Source of the DNA: an uncultured Scytonema sp.
GTDB lineage: Bacteria; Cyanobacteriota; Cyanobacteriia; Cyanobacteriales; Nostocaceae
Reading direction: 5' to 3'
DNA length: 44,492 nucleotides
NCBI GenBank assembly: GCA_937873135.1
Contig: CALMVQ010000296.1
Coordinates: 1 to 44,492, forward strand
Shown here piece after piece: positions 1 to 8,359 of this stretch (positions within the stretch are counted from its first letter, which is position 1; each line of letters opens with the position of its first letter). The notes below the pieces were generated by a model, which had not been told where the DNA came from, did not search any database, and saw nothing but the letters and a program-made list of their open reading frames with translations. Both the position numbers and the translations under genes were made by a program.

Positions 1-54
1 ATAAGTGTTCTTTCTTTTGACTTTTGACTTTTGACTTTTGCCTTGTTGTACTAG
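1..54 (-). mobile_element. Partial copy of CTAG-flanked MITE-like element (cut by window edge)
   Basis: These 54 bases are identical to 384-437, the end of the complete element at 327-437. They contain three tandem TTTTGAC units and end in TTGTTGTACTAG. Read on the minus strand, the element begins at CTAG directly after the HAD phosphatase codons for Asn-Arg-Leu. This is therefore a second insertion into the same gene, in the same orientation. The rest of the copy lies outside the window. Confidence 0.75.
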
Positions 55-530
55 CCTGTTCAGTACCAAGTAGACTAAATGTATTGGCGATGAAGTTGCT
101 AACGCCAAGGGCAAGTGCATTCTCCGACACAGTTGCAAGGCTTTAACTGCACCTGGTATTGGCTTCCCCTCTGTCGCCACAAGTTCGCCAACCCGACTGA
201 GGATACGTTCGGCAACTGCGGACTGGTTAGCACCTGTCCAAGGGAACTGTGCGTACCAATAACTGACGACCTCCGAGGTACGCAAGCCCATTGTTTGAGA
301 ACACATGCTCTCTTTTAGCGGCACTCCTAGTACAGAGCGGCGGAAATAACCCACCCATCTGAAATAGGTAAAAAGTTTATAAAATAAGTGTTCTTTCTTT
401 TGACTTTTGACTTTTGACTTTTGCCTTGTTGTACTAGGTTGTTGAATACCTCTACTTCTGTTCTGCACCATAGAGGCTCGCTGTCTATTAATACACCGTC
501 CATATCAAAGATCGCAGCTACGTCCAGCAT
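55..530 (-). pseudogene. HAD-family sugar/hexitol phosphatase (YniC-like), interrupted by two small elements
   Basis: The minus strand starts at ATG 530, with GAGG upstream, 12 bases after the alcohol dehydrogenase stop. It encodes the HAD motif I segment FDMDGVLIDSEPLW. The protein then runs into the element at 327-437 and stops within it. On the far side (330 to 55) the same protein resumes, with SQTMGLRTSEVV, a WYAQFPWTG segment and motif II LALATSSP. Removing the 103-bp element and one CTAG rejoins the reading frame exactly as NNLGVPL. The fragments match the order and spacing of E. coli YniC-type hexitol/2-deoxyglucose-6-phosphate phosphatases (family knowledge). A second element at 1-54 ends the fragment, and the C-terminal half lies outside the window or is lost. 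The gene was probably the last member of the aminotransferase-dehydrogenase operon, acting on a phosphorylated sugar or polyol. As it stands it should not make an active enzyme. Confidence 0.88.
327..437 (-). mobile_element. 103-bp MITE-like element flanked by CTAG direct repeats
   Basis: CTAG at 327-330 and CTAG at 434-437 bracket 103 bp. The ends are inverted: reading inward, one is CTAGTACAGAG and the other is CTAGTACAACA. The interior carries TTTTGAC tandem units. No coding capacity is visible, so movement would need a transposase in trans. The element interrupts the HAD gene, and its removal with one CTAG restores the frame. CTAG is itself a palindrome, so a 4-bp target duplication cannot be separated from an 8-bp terminal inverted repeat. 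Confidence 0.8.
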
Positions 531-541
531 TCTTATCTTCC

Positions 542-1519
542 TCAAGCGCTCATGTCCACAACGGTACGCGTACCGGGTTGGGGAGACCAAACGGTTAGTT
601 CAGTTGGAAGCTTCTCTAGCGGTATCAACCGACCTAGCAGTTGCTCAAAGAATTCTTCGTCGCGCTTTATGTAAGCGATCGCTGTCCCCATAGTCTGGTC
701 TGTGGCACCTGCAAAGGATGTGATTACAGTAATTTCCCGCATAAATAGCTCGTGTGGGGATACTGGTAAGGAAATCCCTTGCTTAGGAACACCATAAATG
801 CATACTATACCAGCCTTGCGTACCAGACGCAGCGCAGTGGCAAGACCATCTGGCGAACCCGAACACTCGACGATTAAGTGCGCCTGATCGGGTTCTGGCA
901 CCTCGACCCGTTGAATGCCCAATCTATCTACCCAAGGAAGTGACGCTTTAGTGATGTCGTACAGGTAGATTTCCCCATCGAAGTTGGGGGAATGAGTTAG
1001 CAGGTACGAAATCAGAACGCCCGAAAGTCCTCCACCGATAATCAGGGTTTTTGGTCGGGATACCGACAACAAATTGGTAGCAGCCAGAATGCGACCAGCT
1101 CCCCTCACCGCACAACTTAGAGGCTCGATCAAAACCCCCAATGCAGGATTGTCCAACTCAAAGGGATGCAAGGACTTCCTGGGTGCACGAATTTTCTGGG
1201 CATATCCCCCGTCGTGGTTGACACCGAGTTCCAGCAAATTGAGACAGTGACTGGTCAGTTGCTCTCGGCAATAGGTGCATTGACCGCAGGAAATCTCGTT
1301 ATTCAGAGCAAAATGACCTTTTTCCTGAGGTAGCTGACAAACTACCTCGTGACCCAAGATGCGCTCTTCATCCAAGCCCGCCATTGTCAACTGTTGGTCT
1401 GTCTTGCATACTCCGACAAATTCCACATCGGCAATGACTTCGCCATCTTGGACATTTGCTGGTGTGCTTACTTCACGGATCTCTACCTGATTGGCTCCGT
1501 ATAGAACTGCGGCTTTCAC
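542..1519 (-). CDS. Zinc-dependent alcohol dehydrogenase (MDR family)
   Basis: This is a medium-chain dehydrogenase/reductase of 325 residues, expected to oxidise or reduce an alcohol or polyol with NAD(P). Visible hallmarks are a catalytic-zinc Cys in GVCKTD (about residue 38), GHE near residue 57, the structural-zinc cluster CGQCTYCREQLTSHC (CX2CX2CX7C), and a Rossmann segment around IIGGGLSGV. The start is GTG at 1519 with a strong AAGGAGGTG ribosome site. It overlaps the aminotransferase stop as GTGA, so the two are translationally coupled. The C-terminus is slightly short, and its last 15 or so codons contain a perfect palindrome (GGTACGCGTACC, 563-574), so the tail may derive from a repeat. 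The substrate is unknown; neighbours suggest an aminated alcohol or sugar. Confidence 0.87.
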   Translation of the reverse strand: MKAAVLYGANQVEIREVSTPANVQDGEVIADVEFVGVCKTDQQLTMAGLDEERILGHEVVCQLPQEKGHFALNNEISCGQCTYCREQLTSHCLNLLELGVNHDGGYAQKIRAPRKSLHPFELDNPALGVLIEPLSCAVRGAGRILAATNLLSVSRPKTLIIGGGLSGVLISYLLTHSPNFDGEIYLYDITKASLPWVDRLGIQRVEVPEPDQAHLIVECSGSPDGLATALRLVRKAGIVCIYGVPKQGISLPVSPHELFMREITVITSFAGATDQTMGTAIAYIKRDEEFFEQLLGRLIPLEKLPTELTVWSPQPGTRTVVDMSA

Positions 1520-3036
1520 TTAACACCTCCTTGTAGTACTGATTGGGTTGAAAGCATCGGACCGAGCTTTTGCAGCACCTGATCGAGAACCCCAATGGTA
1601 TGGTCCATTTCCTCGTAGCTGATGTCGAGATAGGGGGCAAACTTCAGGACGTTAAGGTCGTATCCCCCGGTTTGGAGGATCATTCGCCAAGTTTTTCCCA
1701 GCCATGCAAAGTCGTTGTCTTGCGCGATCGCCGCTGCCAGTTGTGCAGAATTGCGATACGGTACACCCCTTTCATCCGCAAAAACCATATTCAGGAGCAG
1801 TCCCAACCCATCGACGCTGTAGACAAAAGGATGACGCGCTTGCAGTTGGCGGAGCTTGGCTTGAAAGTACTCGCCCTTGGCTGGTACTGAAGTTTCATAG
1901 TCTTGTGCCATCATATACCGCCACGTTGCCAATGCTGCTGCCGTACCCAGTGGGTGATTTGCAAAGTTACTGTGGGCATGTCCTGGCGTGAAAACTTCTG
2001 GATCCACTAAGTCTGCTCTTGCCCATACCAAGCTCACCGGACTCAGTCCATTCGTGAACGATTTACTCAAGGTGATAATGTCTGGCACAAACCCAAAGTG
2101 TTCAAAAGCGAACAACTTTCCGGTACGGTACATACCCACTTGAATTTCGTCGGCTACAATAAGAATACCACGTTCGCGCAAATCCATGATGAATTTCTGA
2201 TAAAAATCCTTCGGAGGGATCGTGTAGCCCCGCCCTTGGCAAGGCTCTATAACCATCGCACCGATCTCCGAACTAGTCGCGCTGGCAATGCCATAATATT
2301 CGTTTTCAAAAGCCTTGCTGATCATGCGAGCGCAGTATAAATCACAGCTGTCTCTTTCCTTTTCATAGAAACACTGAGAGCAGTTGGCAAACGGGAACAT
2401 AATCGCTCGCTCTGGAAACTCGTTAAAATACTGCCGATAGCGGTGGCTGGAAGAAAGGTTCAGTGTCGCGAGGGAGCGACCGTGGTAACTGCCCATCATC
2501 ACAGCTACCTTGTTCTTTCCCGTATTCTTACGAACGATCTTTAGCGCGTCCTCTACCACTAGGGAGCCGCCAACATTGAAGGATACCCGACCCTTTACGC
2601 CAGTCCTTTCGTATATGGCATCGACCACCTGTTTAGCTATCAACAACTTCTCGCGATGTAGGAAGTCACCACACGCTTGGGGGAGCGTATTGAATTGTCT
2701 TAAAACCTCCGATTGGATTTCTGGATTTCGATACCCGAAGTTACAGCTAGAATGCCACATTCCTGTATCAATGTAGGTGTTGGCATCGTTGTCGAAAACA
2801 AACCCTCCCTGACAACCAGTGACGAAGATGGGGTTCTCTTGATAGTGAACAGTATCTCCCCACGAAAGACATTCCTGATCAATTTTGCGCAGATCCTCAA
2901 CACTTGCTTTTGGTAGTGTCTTTAGTTTTTCGCCATCTCTTACCGCTTTTGACTCAGCTTCTTGCCATAAGAGCGTTTCAGTACTTACTTCACTTATAAA
3001 TTCTGTGTCTATCTCAACAAACTGCGGCTCCAACAT
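1516..3036 (-). CDS. Class III PLP aminotransferase with an inserted four-cysteine motif
   Basis: A 506-residue fold-type I, class III aminotransferase. The cofactor region shows NVGGSLVVEDALK (about 154-166), SYHGR (183-187), DEIQ (296-299) and the likely Schiff-base lysine K325 in TLSKSFTNG. The start at 3036 follows GGAG. An unusual feature is CSQCFYEKERDSCDLYC at 219-235: four cysteines spaced CX2CX8CX3C inside the catalytic domain, suggesting a zinc or iron-sulphur site. GABA transaminases are known to carry an Fe-S cluster on a CX2C pair in a comparable part of the fold, but I have not shown homology of the site. The gene is first in an operon with a zinc alcohol dehydrogenase and a HAD phosphatase, suggesting oxidation then transamination of a small carbonyl compound. 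The exact substrate cannot be read from sequence. Confidence 0.88.
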   Translation of the reverse strand: MLEPQFVEIDTEFISEVSTETLLWQEAESKAVRDGEKLKTLPKASVEDLRKIDQECLSWGDTVHYQENPIFVTGCQGGFVFDNDANTYIDTGMWHSSCNFGYRNPEIQSEVLRQFNTLPQACGDFLHREKLLIAKQVVDAIYERTGVKGRVSFNVGGSLVVEDALKIVRKNTGKNKVAVMMGSYHGRSLATLNLSSSHRYRQYFNEFPERAIMFPFANCSQCFYEKERDSCDLYCARMISKAFENEYYGIASATSSEIGAMVIEPCQGRGYTIPPKDFYQKFIMDLRERGILIVADEIQVGMYRTGKLFAFEHFGFVPDIITLSKSFTNGLSPVSLVWARADLVDPEVFTPGHAHSNFANHPLGTAAALATWRYMMAQDYETSVPAKGEYFQAKLRQLQARHPFVYSVDGLGLLLNMVFADERGVPYRNSAQLAAAIAQDNDFAWLGKTWRMILQTGGYDLNVLKFAPYLDISYEEMDHTIGVLDQVLQKLGPMLSTQSVLQGGVK

Positions 3037-3151
3037 ACTTTCTCCTGTTTATATCCTGACTATTTCTACTAACTAGCCAACAGTTTTCATCCGAGTTACT
3101 ACTGCTCGCTCAATTCCTTGTCATGCCTGGTAAAACCTTGAAAAACTCTGT

Positions 3152-3685
3152 TTAGTTTTCGACTTTGAATCCTTCAAAAGTCGTAGGGAAGCCATTCCCA
3201 GTCGGTGAAGCACACATAACCCCCACACTCACAGTCTCAACTGATGTCAGATGGGCCATTCTGAGCATGGTGTATTTCTCTCCCTCTAGAGAGTAGAGTA
3301 CCTCCATGGCTGACCTCCGTAGAATCACACGCATCCAAATCGAAGAGAGGTTTTGTGGTATTGAGACAACCGACACGTCTGAGTAATCGTGGGTAACTAC
3401 AACAATAACTTGCAGCACGCCATCAATAAGTTCAATCCCACACTTCAGCCAATTGGCTTCATCCAAACGCACCATCAATCCTGCCTGGTCGTATTGATCC
3501 TTATACTGACCACTAATTTTCACCTCAGCAATAAAATCTCCCCTGACTTGTTTGTAATAGAAGTGTCCATTATCGCTGATGAAGTCGTAGTGGGTCTTGC
3601 GCCAGAAATCTGTCTTTTGAGTTGAGGTAATCTTAATGGTGCCATTTTGGGAGTCCCAGATAAGAGGCTCATTGTGCCAGTTCAT
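3152..3685 (-). CDS. DUF1349 / REE1-like concanavalin-A-fold protein
   Basis: About 177 residues beginning MNWHNEPLIW. It looks like the DUF1349 family, a jelly-roll of the concanavalin/LamG type related to yeast Ree1. Typical parts are the FWRKTHYDFISDNGHFYY segment, the GDFIAEVKISG strand, DQAGLMVRLDE and NWLKCGIEL. No signal peptide is seen, so it is probably cytoplasmic. I prefer ATG 3685 because AGGGAG lies 9 bases upstream. An ATG at 3730 would add 15 residues but has no ribosome site. It sits 115 bp upstream of, and on the same strand as, the aminotransferase operon. Function is not established for the family; carbohydrate binding is a guess from the fold. Confidence 0.8.
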   Translation of the reverse strand: MNWHNEPLIWDSQNGTIKITSTQKTDFWRKTHYDFISDNGHFYYKQVRGDFIAEVKISGQYKDQYDQAGLMVRLDEANWLKCGIELIDGVLQVIVVVTHDYSDVSVVSIPQNLSSIWMRVILRRSAMEVLYSLEGEKYTMLRMAHLTSVETVSVGVMCASPTGNGFPTTFEGFKVEN

Positions 3686-3808
3686 CACAGTTGTCTCCCT
3701 AAGGAGAATTTCTTGTTCATTACTTTTCATTTGTCAAACCATGAGTTTTTCCAATAAAATCATTGATATTCGTTCTTGAGTTAAGCACTGTACAAATTAA
3801 CCTTGAAG

Positions 3809-3994
3809 AAGGCAGCTATGCTGAGGGCAGAAGGCAGAAGGCAATTTAGATAGGGATTCAGACCCTATCTAATTAAAGACCGCCAAATCGAAGATTTTGG
3901 CGGGGGTCTTAAACCCAGTTTGGGCAAGGCAAAAAGGCAATACCCTAAAACTTTTTTCTTCCCTTCTGCCCTCTGCCCTCAGCATAGCTGCCTT
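3809..3994. repeat. Inverted-repeat element, GGCAGAAGG family, copy 1
   Basis: The arms at 3809-3834 and 3962-3994 are inverted copies; the outer 23 bases (AAGGCAGCTATGCTGAGGG and four more) match exactly. Inside is a hairpin pairing AAGACC and GCCAAA (3876-3887) with TTTGGC and GGTCTT (3896-3910). There is no open reading frame. Related copies lie at 4212-4417 and inside the vWA gene at 32872-33068. Confidence 0.8.
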
Positions 3995-4211
3995 GCAAGG
4001 GAGGGCTGATAATGTGGATTATGGTATTTGACCGTTTTAAGCGCCTGTACCCCACTGGACAATCGCATTGACAAAAAGCCCACAATCTTATAAATTGTAC
4101 AAGTAATTAATGTTTATTAATCCTATACTCTTGCCTAGTTTTCTATTAAGAATTATTTACCTTTACTAGCAGCGCTAGTAAAAGCAAATAGGTCACGCCG
4201 CCCTTGGCGGC

Positions 4212-4417
4212 AAGGCAGCTATGCTGAGGGCAGAAGGAAATCCCCATAACGCTCAGTTAGGGGCTGGAAATATGGACGTAGTATTTCTTGTGCTATGCAT
4301 CTCGAGCGGACATGTTTTCAAAGTTGCATAAATAAATTTAGGGGCTTGAAACCCTCTGGCAGAGAGCTTTTTAAAAATTTCTTACCTTCAGCATAGCTGC
4401 CCTCTGCCCTCTGCCTT
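4212..4417. repeat. Inverted-repeat element, GGCAGAAGG family, copy 2
   Basis: The left arm 4212-4237 is the same as in copy 1. The right arm 4387-4417 carries TCAGCATAGCTGCC followed by CTCTGCC units in a rearranged order. No coding content is seen. Confidence 0.7.
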
Positions 4418-4440
4418 TCTTCGGTCAGTAAGGTGATTTT

Positions 4441-5217
4441 CTACTGTATGGTATAGCCGCCATCAACTGTCAAGGATTGTCCAGTGACAAACGAAGCCCC
4501 GTCTGAACATAGCCACACCACTGCTTCCGCAACTTCTTCCGGCTCACCAATCCGCCCCAATGGATGCTTTGCCATCATTTGCTCTTTGGCTTCAAGGCTA
4601 TCGCCGAGGAAGGGGTTACTACTGAGGAAACGGTTTAGCATTGCGGTTTCGATAGAGCCAGGAGACACTGCATTGATTCGGATGCCGGATTTAGCATACT
4701 CCAAAGCTGCTGATTTCGTCATTCCTAATACACCATGCTTGCTGGCAGCATAAATAGAAGAAGCAGGCATGCCAACCAGTCCAGATATCGAGGACGTATT
4801 GACAATAGTGCCACCACCAAGCTCAAGCATCTGTAGGATTTCATATTTCATTGACAACCACAACCCTTTAAGATTAATATTAATGATGGAATCAAAATCC
4901 TCCTCAGTCTGCTCAATAAGCGTTTTTATTGGTCCCTCAATACCCGCATTGTTGAAGGCGATATCTAAACGACCATAAGTTTCCACGGTTTTGTTAACCA
5001 ATGCCTCAACCTCTACCGCTTTTGAAACGTCGGTTTTAACAAACAAAGCTTTACAGTCCATATCTTTAATCAACTGTGCGGTTTCTTCGCCCTCTTGGCT
5101 CCGCCGACTGGCAACGACAACTTTAGCTCCTTGTTTGGCAAAAGCCAGTGCCGTAGCCCGACCAATCCCGGAGCTACCACCAGTTATCAAAGCTACTTTA
5201 CCAGCCAGTCTTTGCAT
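4441..5217 (-). CDS. Short-chain dehydrogenase/reductase (SDR)
   Basis: 258 residues, the usual length for a classical SDR. Features are the NAD(P) motif TGGSSGIG (about 13-20), NNAG near residue 90, the catalytic Ser in NTSSISG, the YAASK tetrad pair, and the PGSIETAM segment. The C-terminal GQSLTVDGGYTIQ is typical of the glucose 1-dehydrogenase / 3-oxoacyl-ACP reductase-like group. The start at 5217 is supported by GAGG about 9 bases upstream. It stands alone, with repeats downstream, so the substrate cannot be inferred from context. Confidence 0.9.
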   Translation of the reverse strand: MQRLAGKVALITGGSSGIGRATALAFAKQGAKVVVASRRSQEGEETAQLIKDMDCKALFVKTDVSKAVEVEALVNKTVETYGRLDIAFNNAGIEGPIKTLIEQTEEDFDSIININLKGLWLSMKYEILQMLELGGGTIVNTSSISGLVGMPASSIYAASKHGVLGMTKSAALEYAKSGIRINAVSPGSIETAMLNRFLSSNPFLGDSLEAKEQMMAKHPLGRIGEPEEVAEAVVWLCSDGASFVTGQSLTVDGGYTIQ

Positions 5218-5626
5218 CTTGAAAAATCCTCTGAAAAACTTTTATTTCCTTTATATCCTAACTTTAAACGTTAATTTAAATCTAGGCGGATCTTGGTAAA
5301 CGTAGGTTCGCTAGGTTTACGCGAATTCCTAGATCTAGAGACATCAAAAGATGTTACGCAAGCGCGAGTTAATCAAGCCCCACGCAATCAAAACCAAAGC
5401 TTTATCTCAAAATGCTCAAGGGAAGATGGTTTTACTTATCCAAAATCCACCTCTCCTTCTTCCCTTGATCCTTGTGTGCTACATGCCTGAGGATAATAGA
5501 ATATAGTGAGGAGAGCCTTTGCATCGCCTTCAACTGTCAAAAGTTAATGTGGTAAATTCTCAAGGATTAGCAAAAATCTATACTCTGCAAAGGCTAATTG
5601 CATCTATTCCTAGCGTGATACTTTTT
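5218..5626. other. Intergenic region upstream of agrE with a perfect hairpin
   Basis: The divergent space between the SDR gene and agrE. It contains a perfect 10-bp inverted repeat, CAAGGGAAGA (5417-5426) and TCTTCCCTTG (5458-5467), about 160 bp before the agrE start, possibly in its 5' leader. GAGGAGAG at about 5509-5516 sits in front of TTG 5519, which would add 36 residues to AgrE. No protein homology is recognised here. Confidence 0.5.
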
Positions 5627-7738
5627 ATGACTTCCCAGATTCGCTTTTTGATGTGTGCCCCCGATCACTATGATGTGGACTATGTGATTAATCCCTGGAT
5701 GGAAGGAAATATTCACAAGTCATCACGCGATCGCGCTGTTGAACAGTGGGAGCGACTGCACCATATTCTTAAAGAACACGCGATTGTAGACTTGGTGACA
5801 CCAGAGAAAGGTGTACCTGACATGGTGTTTACCGCCAACGCAGGCTTGTTGCTGGGGAAGACTGTTGTCCTCAGTCGCTTTTTTCATAAAGAACGTCAGG
5901 GAGAAGAACCTTATTTCAAACAATGGTTTGAGGAAAACGGTTACACAGTTAAGGAACTACCTAAAGATTTGCCGTTTGAAGGCGCAGGAGATGCACTCCT
6001 TGATCGCGAAGGACGCTGGCTGTGGGCTGGATATGGCTTCCGTTCTGAATTAGATTCTCACCCCTACCTGGCAAAATGGCTGGATATTGAGGTGCTGTCG
6101 TTGCGACTCACCGATGATCGCTTTTATCACCTAGATACTTGCTTCTGTCCCCTCAACAACGGCTACTTACTGTACTACCCACCTGCTTTTGATTCTTACT
6201 CCAATCGCTTAATCGAGATGCGGGTATCGTCAGAAAAGCGGATTGCCATTTTAGAACCCGACGCAGTCAATTTCGCTTGTAATGCGGTAAATATAGAAAG
6301 CATCGTCGTGATGAACAAGGCATCCGAAGCACTGAAAAAACGCCTTGAGAATGTAGGTTTTCGAGTCATTGAAACACCGTTAACCGAATTTTTGAAAGCA
6401 GGAGGCGCGGCTAAATGCTTGACACTGCGGGTTACCGAACCAGTACGGGAAGAACTTCATGCAAATGTCTCGGTAGAAAGTCGTATCCTTCGCTTAGAAG
6501 GACACTTGCTCGACACTGGCATGATTAACCGTGCATTGGATCTGATTGTAGACAACGGTGGTAGCTTCCAAGTGTTGAATTTCTCGTTGGGGGAACAACG
6601 ACAAAGTACTTCAGCAGCAGAGGTGAAAGTCTCAGCGCCCTCTCATGAGGTGATGGAAGAGATTCTCTCGCAGTTGATTGATTTGGGTGCAGTTAACTTG
6701 CCGCAAGATGAGCGAGATGCCAAACTAGAACCTGTCATTCAACCAGGTGTCGCACCCGATGATTTCTACGTGAGTACGATTTATCCTACCGAGGTGCGGC
6801 TGAATAGTTCGTGGGTAAAGGTAGAAAATCAACGGATGGATGGGGCAATCGCCATTACTAAATCATCCAATGGTATGGTAGCAAAATGTAAACTTTTACG
6901 AGACTTAGAAGTTGGAGAGCAAGTTGTCGTAGACGTACAAGGTATCCGCACCATTCGTAAACCAGAATCACGCGAACAACGCAATACCCAGGAATTCAGC
7001 TTTATGTCAGCGGGTGTTTCCAGCGAACGGCGTGTGGAATTAGTCGTTGAGCAAGTGGCTTGGGAGTTACGTAAAATTCGGGATGCTGGAGGTAAAGTTG
7101 TTGTCACAGCAGGAGCAGTAGTCATCCATACTGGCGGTGGCGAACATCTGGCACAACTGATTAGAGAAGGATATGTGCAGGCGTTGTTGGGTGGCAATGC
7201 GATCGCCGTCCACGATATTGAACAAGCGATGATGGGGACTTCTCTCGGTGTGGATATGAAGCGGGGGATCGCCGTGCGCGGAGGACACCGCCATCATCTC
7301 AAAGTCATTAACACTATTCGTCGTTACGGTAGTATTGCCAAAGCTGTCGAGGCGGGAGTGATGAAGAGTGGCGTGATGTATGAGTGCGTCCACAATCATG
7401 TGCCTTTCTCTCTTGCCGGCTCTATTCGCGATGATGGCCCTTTGCCGGATACCGAGATGGATCTCATCAAAGCGCAAAGTGAATATGCCCAGTTAATTAA
7501 AGGTGCAGAGATGATTTTGATGCTTTCATCAATGCTGCACTCGATTGGCGTTGGGAATATGACGGCAGCTGGTGTGAAGATGGTGTGTGTGGATATCAAC
7601 CCGGCTGTGGTTACGAAGTTAAGCGATCGCGGTTCTGTTGAATCAGTTGGTGTGGTGACAGATGTGGGATTATTCCTCAGTCTGTTAGTGCAGCAGTTGG
7701 ATAAGTTGACGAGTCCGTATACTCTTAAAGTACGTTAG
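5627..7738 (+). CDS. agrE: Bifunctional arginine dihydrolase / ornithine cyclodeaminase (AgrE/ArgZ)
   Basis: From ATG 5627 the protein is 703 residues, matching the length I recall for Anabaena AgrE. The N-terminal guanidine-modifying domain (about 1-280) hydrolyses arginine to ornithine, CO2 and ammonia. It shows N71 (FTANAG), E118 and D121 (FEGAGD), H168 (FYHLD) and the nucleophile C264 (GAAKCLTLR), the catalytic set known for this family. The remainder is the LOR/SDH-type region, with a nucleotide-binding C-terminal part that converts ornithine to proline and ammonia. In heterocyst formers this enzyme mobilises nitrogen from cyanophycin-derived arginine (family knowledge). A TTG at 5519 with GAGGAGAG in front could give a 36-residue extension, but MTSQIRFLMCAPDHY is the conserved beginning. 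A GC-rich hairpin follows the stop. Confidence 0.96.
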   Translation: MTSQIRFLMCAPDHYDVDYVINPWMEGNIHKSSRDRAVEQWERLHHILKEHAIVDLVTPEKGVPDMVFTANAGLLLGKTVVLSRFFHKERQGEEPYFKQWFEENGYTVKELPKDLPFEGAGDALLDREGRWLWAGYGFRSELDSHPYLAKWLDIEVLSLRLTDDRFYHLDTCFCPLNNGYLLYYPPAFDSYSNRLIEMRVSSEKRIAILEPDAVNFACNAVNIESIVVMNKASEALKKRLENVGFRVIETPLTEFLKAGGAAKCLTLRVTEPVREELHANVSVESRILRLEGHLLDTGMINRALDLIVDNGGSFQVLNFSLGEQRQSTSAAEVKVSAPSHEVMEEILSQLIDLGAVNLPQDERDAKLEPVIQPGVAPDDFYVSTIYPTEVRLNSSWVKVENQRMDGAIAITKSSNGMVAKCKLLRDLEVGEQVVVDVQGIRTIRKPESREQRNTQEFSFMSAGVSSERRVELVVEQVAWELRKIRDAGGKVVVTAGAVVIHTGGGEHLAQLIREGYVQALLGGNAIAVHDIEQAMMGTSLGVDMKRGIAVRGGHRHHLKVINTIRRYGSIAKAVEAGVMKSGVMYECVHNHVPFSLAGSIRDDGPLPDTEMDLIKAQSEYAQLIKGAEMILMLSSMLHSIGVGNMTAAGVKMVCVDINPAVVTKLSDRGSVESVGVVTDVGLFLSLLVQQLDKLTSPYTLKVR

Positions 7739-7750
7739 ACTTCAAATGAG

Positions 7751-7772
7751 TGACGCGCCAAGAGGCGCGTCA
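7751..7772 (+). terminator. GC-rich hairpin after agrE
   Basis: A perfect 9-bp stem (TGACGCGCC and GGCGCGTCA) with an AAGA tetraloop starts 12 bp after the agrE stop. It lacks a long T run, so termination may be partial. Confidence 0.6.
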
Positions 7773-7819
7773 TTAACAAAAGGTACTCTCTATTTTCAAT
7801 ATATAAACACCTTTAAAAC

Positions 7820-8359
7820 ATGACAGGAATCGCTTTTAGAAAACGCTCAAAAATTCGTTGGGTAAGTGCGATCGCTGACTTCATTTTAGCAGGAATGGTG
7901 TTAGGACCGCTTGGAGCTCCAATTCTTGCAGCGTTGAGGTTACCGATGTTTCCTCTCATTGCGGATATTATTTATTTTATGGGTCATTATGTGTGTCCGC
8001 AACCAGATATGGGTGTAACGTTGGCACCACCATATATTATGGCTGTGTGCATGCGTTGCTATGGTACCGTGACAGGATTGCTGATCACTCGCCTGCTGTA
8101 CGGTGTAACGAGTAGTAAAGGTTTTTACTGGTTGACTCAGTATGGCTGGGGTGGTGCGGTGTTAACTAGCTTTCTGATGATGGCTTATCCAATAGAATTA
8201 GCAGCAGAAGTTTTGAATTGGTGGAGTTTCAATAATTATCTTGTCTTTCCCTTCGGTTTAATTACGGGTTTAGCTTGGGGATCATTTACCATGCCGATCT
8301 TACATCAGAAAATCGTGAACAACAAGATTCCCGACTTCTTAAAGAAGTCGAGAATTTGA
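7820..8359 (+). CDS. DUF2085 membrane protein
   Basis: 179 residues with about four hydrophobic segments (roughly 17-38, 80-95, 112-130, 140-158). It has the DUF2085 signature: a Cys in GHYVCPQPD followed by AVCMRCYGTVTG (CX2C then Gly). The conserved cysteines suggest metal or haem contact, but the family has no proven function. It follows agrE by 81 bp but after a terminator-like hairpin, so it may have its own promoter. The last codons (NNKIPDFLKKSRI) are encoded by the left half of a repeat palindrome, so the native C-terminus was probably altered by insertion. Confidence 0.8.
   Translation: MTGIAFRKRSKIRWVSAIADFILAGMVLGPLGAPILAALRLPMFPLIADIIYFMGHYVCPQPDMGVTLAPPYIMAVCMRCYGTVTGLLITRLLYGVTSSKGFYWLTQYGWGGAVLTSFLMMAYPIELAAEVLNWWSFNNYLVFPFGLITGLAWGSFTMPILHQKIVNNKIPDFLKKSRI

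Larger units (their letters stand above)
3686..4440. other. Non-coding stretch made mostly of repeats
   Basis: No gene is supported between the DUF1349 start and the SDR stop. Two inverted-repeat elements of one family occupy 3809-3994 and 4212-4417. The remainder is AT-rich with no recognisable protein remnant. Confidence 0.6.

Noticed and set aside
1-318. Plus-strand 67-codon frame near the left edge
   Set aside because: The minus strand of the same sequence encodes the middle of the HAD phosphatase, so the plus frame is fortuitous.
384-437. CRISPR-like direct repeat because 1-54 and 384-437 are identical
   Set aside because: Only two copies, 330 bp apart, with coding sequence of a phosphatase between them; they are ends of an inserted element.
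1570-1991. Plus-strand frames inside the aminotransferase gene
   Set aside because: They are antisense shadows of a clear enzyme with catalytic motifs on the minus strand.
542-3036. Daptide-type RiPP cluster
   Set aside because: A class III aminotransferase and a Zn-dehydrogenase are present, but there is no precursor peptide, oxidative decarboxylase-like gene or methyltransferase, and the third operon gene is a sugar-type phosphatase.
5293-5490. 65-codon frame upstream of agrE
   Set aside because: It runs through the hairpin at 5417-5467, has no conserved features and lies in the expected leader.
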